38,158 nt of DNA. It comes from Azolla pinnata. Lineage: Eukaryota; Streptophyta; Polypodiopsida; Salviniales; Salviniaceae. A program made the translations under genes and the position numbers. Of the stretch, positions 33,401-38,158 are shown in pieces. The notes under the pieces were generated by a model. The model did not search any database. It was given only the letters and a program-made list of their open reading frames with translations, and was not told the DNA's origin. The stretch covers positions 10,935-49,092 of the forward strand of contig JBBBWG010026280.1 in the NCBI GenBank assembly GCA_037176905.1, read 5' to 3'. The stretch's first letter is position 1; every line of letters starts with the position of its first letter.

Positions 33401-33602
33401 CGCAGTACTGCTAGATGGACAAGTAGGTGGGAAACCCAAGGCAGAAACTCTGACATTATGTACCAAAGCTGTGGATCGCTTACATCCCGATCTTCAGCCA
33501 TTCTTTCGTCACTTAAGAATGGACCCAAATACATCTATCTATGCAGCAACGCACCCAAAGCTGGTCCAGAGACCACAATCGCCCCTTGCGGGTAGTGTAT
33601 GA
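18464..33602 (+). CDS. MED23: Mediator complex subunit 23 (21 exons, 1587 aa)
   Basis: MED23 is a large helical-repeat subunit of the Mediator tail that links transcription factors to RNA polymerase II in the nucleus. Exons: 18464-18544, 19380-19423, 22276-22363, 22516-23442, 23934-24192, 25189-25439, 25766-25988, 26872-27134, 27354-27437, 27524-27618, 28384-28546, 29558-29806, 29874-30047, 30132-30245, 30320-30445, 30687-30838, 30930-31170, 31288-32029, 32380-32561, 32649-32746, 33395-33602. They join in frame to 1588 codons; Arabidopsis MED23 is about 1,600 aa. Conserved stretches include TEFLLFALHALVRLS, NHVTWLLVQVSRLE, GKQIDEWW, SIAMMETYARLLL, NYRLLPLYRYHGK, GATTEFTETLNRA, HTWSEK-like HSWSEKTLRHFP, LPPQHRQYLCAA, LLLALADRDDDPLAL, DPGTYPQLVLETAVIE and IQACGLLLAQLP. 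Ser/Pro-rich linkers lie near residues 133-215 and 1298-1362. Intron 5 begins with GC; the other 19 begin with GT. Intron 2 (2.85 kb) is the longest. Confidence 0.95.
18526..18687 (+). repeat. Tandem duplication of the exon 1/donor region of MED23
   Basis: ATTCAATCTCTACCTAGAGG, the end of coding exon 1, with the following GTATGTATGTACATGTG recurs at 18638 as ATTCAATCTCTAGGTAGAGG followed by GATGTATGTATGTGTG. The period is 112 bp. In the second copy the donor GT is changed to GA, so it cannot compete at that position. Confidence 0.8.
20590..21040 (+). repeat. 218-bp tandem duplication in MED23 intron 2
   Basis: Two adjacent copies starting at about 20595 and 20813 share CTCTTGGAAACTTG, ATATATTTCGAGATGAGGAT, CCATATACACATGCATTGAA and CCCACAAGTCTTGCTGCAAT, with about 10% differences. 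A partial third start is seen at about 21030. No coding potential. Confidence 0.9.
24460..24870 (+). repeat. Diverged ~250-bp duplication in MED23 intron 5
   Basis: Blocks at about 24465-24650 and 24715-24870 share GAGAATGGGGAACCGA/GAGAATAACGAGGAACCGA, then TTGCATCACATTATGAGAAT/CTGCATGACATTATGAGAAT and a following AT-rich part. Homology is moderate and the copies are old. The origin is unknown. Confidence 0.6.
28547..29557 (+). other. MED23 intron 11 with a GC-richer inset
   Basis: A 1-kb intron. At about 28640-28960 the base composition rises and includes a G8-9 run (28872-28880) and a small inverted element, GGATCCTCGATCAGGATC. It may be an inserted repeat, but no terminal repeats or target duplication were found. 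Confidence 0.35.
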
Positions 33603-35230
33603 CAGATGCTCTCAAAATCATTATAAAATACCCTGCTTGCCCAGTCCTTTATGTTCCAGATCCACTTTCTGGTAAGTCATTCATAATATACAATGATTGG
33701 TTATTGGTTATGTGCCTTTTTCTAGTGGGGACACAGGCAGTAGTTTGCTCTAAGTAACCCCATGAGGTATTCATATCTGGTCATTTGTATGTCATGACAG
33801 GACCAGGTTCTACTGCTATATGAGCAGAGGGTAATGGAAGCAAGGCTTTCGTGCAGATGTATATAAGTTCAAGCAAGCCCTTCTATCAAAAGCTTTCATA
33901 CGGGAATCACAGAACCTGCAGATCCAGAAATGATATGTTACTATACTGCCTCATTAATTCTTTAACAGATATGGCTGAACCGATTGCATCATTGCAACCA
34001 TGGAATAGAAAGGAATTGATGGGGTGAATCTGATCAAAATACACTACCGACGGTCCTCACGGCATTGAACCAGTTGAATGTGTCAGAGCATTATGCAGAC
34101 AACGATAAAGAACGAACTACTTGACTGTTCAGGTGAAAGTCAAGAAATGAAGAGCACATATTACAGCATTGCTCCATAGCTAAACTAGGAGCATTTACAA
34201 ATATCAGTCCTACGATGTATCAATTTTACAGAGCATGCATTGAATCGGATGTTCTTATTACCTGTACACACTAGCAGAAGTGTACATTATGATGATCAAT
34301 GGCTTCTTGTGCAATTTGTATCACGGCTCGTATATTTCATGCCATATTTCACATCAAGTGTAGACAGTAGAAGCCATTTCAAGTATTCATTGGCTTGATG
34401 CAAGCAACCAAAACATCTTTGACCTTGTGTTGCTTACAGATCGTGGACTCTTTCCCTTCACGTGCTGAAAAAATAGCACTGGCTGCAAAAAACAAGCTCT
34501 GTAGTAGTAGTGTTTTGTGAATGGAAATCATAGATCAGCATGGTGAGTTTGTTGGAGCCAAGCCTACTGATTAGCCCCTGCATCTGTTGTGATGATCCAT
34601 AGAGTGCAAAAAAGCAGAATGCTTGCTTTTTTTTTCTCAGTTCTGTATGGAATGCTAATCTACCAAAAGGCGATCGATTGATGATTGCAGATCTGACATC
34701 AAGAATGGGACCGTTTGAGCCTTGACTTGAGACTATGGGGAGATTTGAAGCTTAGCATGATGGACTCCTTGACTCCCCATCCACACTGTCGTCAAATCTG
34801 AGCTTCACATGGTGTAAGATCTTTGGTTCATCATTATAGCAGAGCTAGCTAACTATAACTAACTATATTAACTACCTACCTATACTTGTCAACCTTCCCA
34901 AAGACAATATAGCAAAGTAACATGGAATCAACTTTATGGAAATGTACACTTGATTCAATCCATGCTACTCCCATGTATGTGCAGAGAACATCCTTAATGC
35001 TGCTACTACTACTACTACTAATCAGATTGGGAAGTACAACTCATGAAGGCATCATGGGGATAGGCCATTCATTCCATCCACATGTGCTAACCTCATGATG
35101 TACACATACATAAATGCATGCATACAATACAATACAATGCAATCAATATCTGCAATACAATGCATGCAATGCATACATACATTCTAGGCACATACGAATA
35201 CATACATATGCACCCCAACATGTACATATA
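33603..35230 (+). other. MED23 3' flank and spacer
   Basis: The MED23 3'UTR must lie at the start of this stretch. I see no gene. At 35097-35220 there is a simple region rich in ATGCATACA and AATACAATGC words, and a (CTA)n run occurs at 35001-35018. Confidence 0.5.
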
Positions 35231-35238
35231 GTTTAAGC

Positions 35239-36085
35239 CTATGTTGTTAAAAACCGCGTGTTTTATCAACAAAATATGTTTTTTAGAACACTCAAACGTA
35301 TCCTACACGTATATTTTAACGTTTTTGGAACTGCCATTTTCTTAAGCAGAATTTACAAGCATCAAAAATCAATTTTTACTAGGGCTACTCTTTTGTCTTG
35401 AAGGTGAATATTAGTGATTTTACAAAGCCGAGATTTCAACTTGATTTTGTATAATGTAAGATTTTATGAAGTTACTAATGCCAATAAATGGAAGCATGAA
35501 AGATTTTAGTGATGTGCAAGTTAAAATTAATTTTAAATTTGTATATATCATTTAATGTAGTTAACCCGTATTTTATGTACTTTTTTCTTTTAGAAAAGGA
35601 CTTCCACTTTGTATTAAAAAACACCTAAAAGCTAATTACAACTTAAAACTTAACACCTAACCGATCACAAAGGTTATAAATGGTTACCTATCTTTTGTGG
35701 GAGAGAACAAAAACAATGCAAAATGAAAGTTCCATTTGACCTCTCCATTAAAACTCTTATAGATGCCAAGGTTATCCCAAACACGCATTAAACCTTGGTC
35801 TTAAGTTTGCCTTTCTTTCTAAAGTTCCTTGCAGATTATCGCACTGACCTTTTTAAAGTACACTGGAGCTTTGGCCAAATTACCTTCATAGTTTCTACGG
35901 GCGTCTCCATCATATTTTGTGTACTTAACTTGTATTTTCTACATATTTAGCTTGTATTTAACACAATTAGCAACCATACGATAGAATACATTCGTAAGTA
36001 TTTCTAACATTCTCATTAAATACTTTTAAAATACGTACCATACGTACTATATGCATACTGCGAGTTGCATTTACAAACAACATTG
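35239..36085 (-). mobile_element. Non-autonomous hAT-like element with perfect 8-bp target duplication
   Basis: The element is flanked by GTTTAAGC at 35231-35238 and at 36086-36093, a perfect 8-bp target-site duplication. Its left end reads CTATGTTGTTAAAAACCGCG and its right end, reversed, reads CAATGTTGTTTGTAAATG, giving short imperfect terminal inverted repeats. Subterminal TACGTA-type words are frequent near the right end. There is no transposase open frame, so it depends on an autonomous relative. The 8-bp duplication and CAATG-type ends fit the hAT superfamily. Confidence 0.8.
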
Positions 36086-36283
36086 GTTTAAGCCGGATGA
36101 TGTTCTTCCAAAACTATAGCACAACGCCCCACCTGTATCGATGGGCATGCATGGGTCGCGGGGGACTCAACGATGCACTGTAAACAAGCATTGTGTACGC
36201 ATATCTGTCTCTTGATTCTACACGATGTTGATCCCCATGCCGAACTCTCTCACTATATCTAGCCCACCCAGGAATCTAGAGAG

Positions 36284-36314
<31 letters not shown>

Positions 36315-36598
36315 CTTACAAAAGAAGGCGATCTGTATCGGAAACTGTATTGGCTTGCTTATACAGTTTGTAAGTATACAAACCACATACCCTTGCAAAT
36401 CGAGTATATACTAATCGAGTAGCCAAGAGGCGGCTCATTCGAACGATCATTGAACGTGTTGGCAAACAGTATATGGAGCGAATCTTGCACTGTTCATGCG
36501 CAAACGTGGGCTGTTTTTTCATCAGGGTTCCAAGGGGGTTTTGGGATCTGGTGGCGTCGGAAGATGCTTAGCTCTGAGAATCGGTTCCTTGTCCAGAC
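36086..36598. other. Spacer between the two inverted hAT-like elements, with a (CT)n microsatellite
   Basis: This 513-bp spacer has no gene. It includes a (CT)n tract of about 17 units at 36277-36311 and short unsupported open frames. Confidence 0.6.
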
Positions 36599-37027
36599 CA
36601 AGGTTGTTAACATACGTAGCATACTGTACGCGTATAGTACGTGTGCTATTTATTTGAAAAGTATTTAATAATAGATGATAAATATGTACTTAGAGCACGT
36701 ATTTTAACATATAATCGTTAAATACGTCAGATACGGGTTGTGATTACGTTACCATGCGTTACATAATTCTACGTATTTACAAATAATTAAACCTGCACAC
36801 ACCACTAACATTTTTCCTATTCAATCTCTTGGCATTAGTAAAATTTGAAAAAATCTTTCGCTGATGAAATCAGAATCTAAAATTTAACTCTATAAAAAGG
36901 ATTAATATTCACTTCAAAGGCGCGGTGTGGTAAACATTCAAAGACACCTCCAGAACATAAAATACGTGTTAAGTGTTCTGGATCGTGTTTGGTTTATATA
37001 AAACACGCGTTTTTTTTAGCAATACAG
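36599..37027 (+). mobile_element. Second, shorter hAT-like element of the same family, inverted
   Basis: The left end CAAGGTTGTTAACATACG and the following GTATAGTACG and AAAAGTATTTAAT match the reversed right end of the 35239-36085 element. The right end, reversed (CTGTATTGCTAAAAAAAACG, then CGTGTTTTAT), matches that element's left end. An internal segment at 36827-36925 is the reverse of the repeat seen at 35390-35490. The flanks GTCCAGAC (36591-36598) and GTCCCTAC (37028-37035) agree at 6 of 8 bases, suggesting a decayed target duplication. Confidence 0.7.
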
Positions 37028-37035
37028 GTCCCTAC

Positions 37036-37500
37036 CGACCAGGGCCCTGGAACAGATCACAAGCTCAGAATTGTTGTCGATTGTAGAAAGAGCAATTTGA
37101 ATCATTCATCGCTGCTGCATCCATACTTGAATCCACAACAGAAACAAAGGGTTCAAATGGTCCATCGCAGCTCTGCTCTTTTTGTCAGATTGCTTCTTGC
37201 TTCTTGCTTCTTGCTTCTTTCTTCTTCTTCAGTCAGCTTGTCAGATTGTTTTTTTCACTGGCGAAATTTTCGTCGACCGAGGTGCCCAAGTCTGGCGGAG
37301 CTTGTTTTTTACGCAACCTTCGGATGGATATAGTTAGCTAGCACCTCACACACCGTGGCTGGTTAATTCTTTTTTTTTTTCCACCCCCCTGATCGATCGA
37401 TCGATGTCTTAAGACTATTTCCTAATAGTTATTGTTGTTTTTTCCTCTTTTTTTTTTTAACCTTGGCGTCAGCCGAGTGCGAGTTTGTCGTCATCGACAC
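37036..37500. other. Spacer with CTT/poly-T tracts
   Basis: No gene seen. It contains TTGCTTC tandem copies (37191-37220), T runs at 37370-37380 and 37448-37459, and a small (GATC)n palindrome at 37391-37405. Confidence 0.5.
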
Positions 37501-37547
37501 CGAGCTCTGTTCAGTCAGAGAGTGAGACGGTCAGAGTCCATCAGGCT

Positions 37548-37556
37548 TTTCCCGCG
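37548..37556 (+). promoter_or_regulatory. E2F-type site
   Basis: TTTCCCGCG is a perfect match to the plant E2F consensus TTTSSCGCS. It sits about 60 bp before a telo-box tandem array, a combination common in plant promoters of proliferation-linked genes. No gene follows within the window, so its target is unknown. Confidence 0.45.
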
Positions 37557-37584
37557 TCCGCTCTCACGTTTCTCGTGAGTTCTA

Positions 37585-37686
37585 TCGAGATGCCCCGGAA
37601 CCCTGAACCGAGAGCCCTCGTCGAACCCTAATCGAGAGCCCTCGTCGAACCCTAATCGAGAGCCTCGTTGAACCCTAATCGAGAGC
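37585..37686. repeat. 24-bp tandem repeat carrying telo-boxes
   Basis: Units CGAGAGCCCTCGTCGAACCC + TAAT at 37609-37632 and 37633-37656, a 23-bp variant at 37657-37679, and a diverged unit before them. The three clear units contain AACCCTAAT, a telo-box core. Confidence 0.9.
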
Positions 37687-37879
37687 ACGCATCGATCCTC
37701 TGGAGAGGCTAAAAGCAACTGTAAATCAGCTTGTAGCCATACCTAATGAACCAACCAAAGTAACCAAACCCACCCTGGAAAAACCAGATCACTCTAACTA
37801 AAAACCAACTTTTAACTAACATAACTAACTCACAAGGAACAATCCAAAGCTTCTTGTAGTTTAGTGCCCAAATTTAGCC

Positions 37880-38158
37880 CTCCCACTACACTTCCAAACT
37901 TTCATTCTTTCTTCTTCCTTCCTTCTTCCTTCTTCCTTCTTCCTTCTTCCTTCTTCTTTCATCACACCACCACCATCATCATCACCATCATGATCATCTT
38001 CTTCTTCTTCATCTTCTATTCCTGCCCAAATTACAGACATGGCCTAGAAAACACTCAGTCTTGCTCTCTCTCTTTCTTCTTCTCTTCTCATTTCTTCTTC
38101 TTCTGTCTTCTTCTCTTTCCTTCTTCTTCATTTCTTCTTCTTCTTTCTTCTTTCTTCT
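37880..38158. repeat. Pyrimidine-rich CTT/CCTT microsatellite region at the right edge
   Basis: Tandem CTTCCTT units (37908-37960), a CAC/CAT triplet patch (37962-37995) and CTTCTT/CTCT runs continue to the window end. It could be a CT-rich 5' leader of a gene starting beyond the edge (inference). Confidence 0.75.

Overview
This is nuclear DNA of a land plant, most likely a fern or other seed-free vascular plant. Three things point there: spliced GT-AG genes with plant-type products, TTTAGGG-type telomere motifs and telo-boxes, and a very regular 101-residue PLS-type pentatricopeptide (PPR) gene of the style I associate with ferns. The fern assignment is inference; the land-plant assignment is secure. 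Intergenic and intronic DNA is AT-rich and full of microsatellites, minisatellites and transposon remnants.

Layout. (1) 1-792: promoter and leader of the first gene, with a 45-bp tandem repeat, five perfect E2F-type sites at an exact 11-bp spacing, and a telo-box. (2) 793-5124 (+): a complete 16-exon cytosolic-type pyruvate kinase of 527 aa, resembling Arabidopsis At3g52990; two of its introns start with GC. (3) 6901-10030 (+): a two-exon gene whose short first exon completes a PDF-like motif, the ssDNA-binding motif of OSB proteins, fused to six 101-aa PPR triplets and a degenerate E-type tail. (4) 11781-14275 (-): a GC-rich, apparently intronless gene for an unrecognised multi-pass membrane protein with a huge Ser-rich linker. 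The linker is encoded by a GAT/GAC minisatellite that contains a 100-N assembly gap. (5) 14471-15672: tandem, diverged 140-230-bp repeats, each with a tRNA B-box-like motif, then a transposon fragment. (6) 15831-18463: AT-rich spacer, a short interstitial telomere tract, an A-rich minisatellite, then the leader and 5'UTR intron of the next gene. (7) 18464-33602 (+): a complete 21-exon MED23, a Mediator tail subunit of 1587 aa, with one GC-AG intron and several intronic duplications. (8) 33603-38158: gene-poor DNA holding two inverted copies of a small hAT-like element, one with a perfect 8-bp target duplication. The right edge looks promoter-like (E2F-type site, telo-box tandem repeats, long CT tracts) and may belong to a gene beyond the window.

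The genes do not form a pathway: they are a housekeeping glycolytic enzyme, a probable organelle nucleic-acid-binding protein, an orphan membrane protein and a transcription co-regulator. The most unusual signals are the PDF-PPR fusion, the helically phased E2F array, the three GC-AG introns and the coding minisatellite whose gap length can be predicted modulo 3. All exon boundaries were derived by hand from splice signals, reading-frame continuity and remembered family sequences; no alignment was run.
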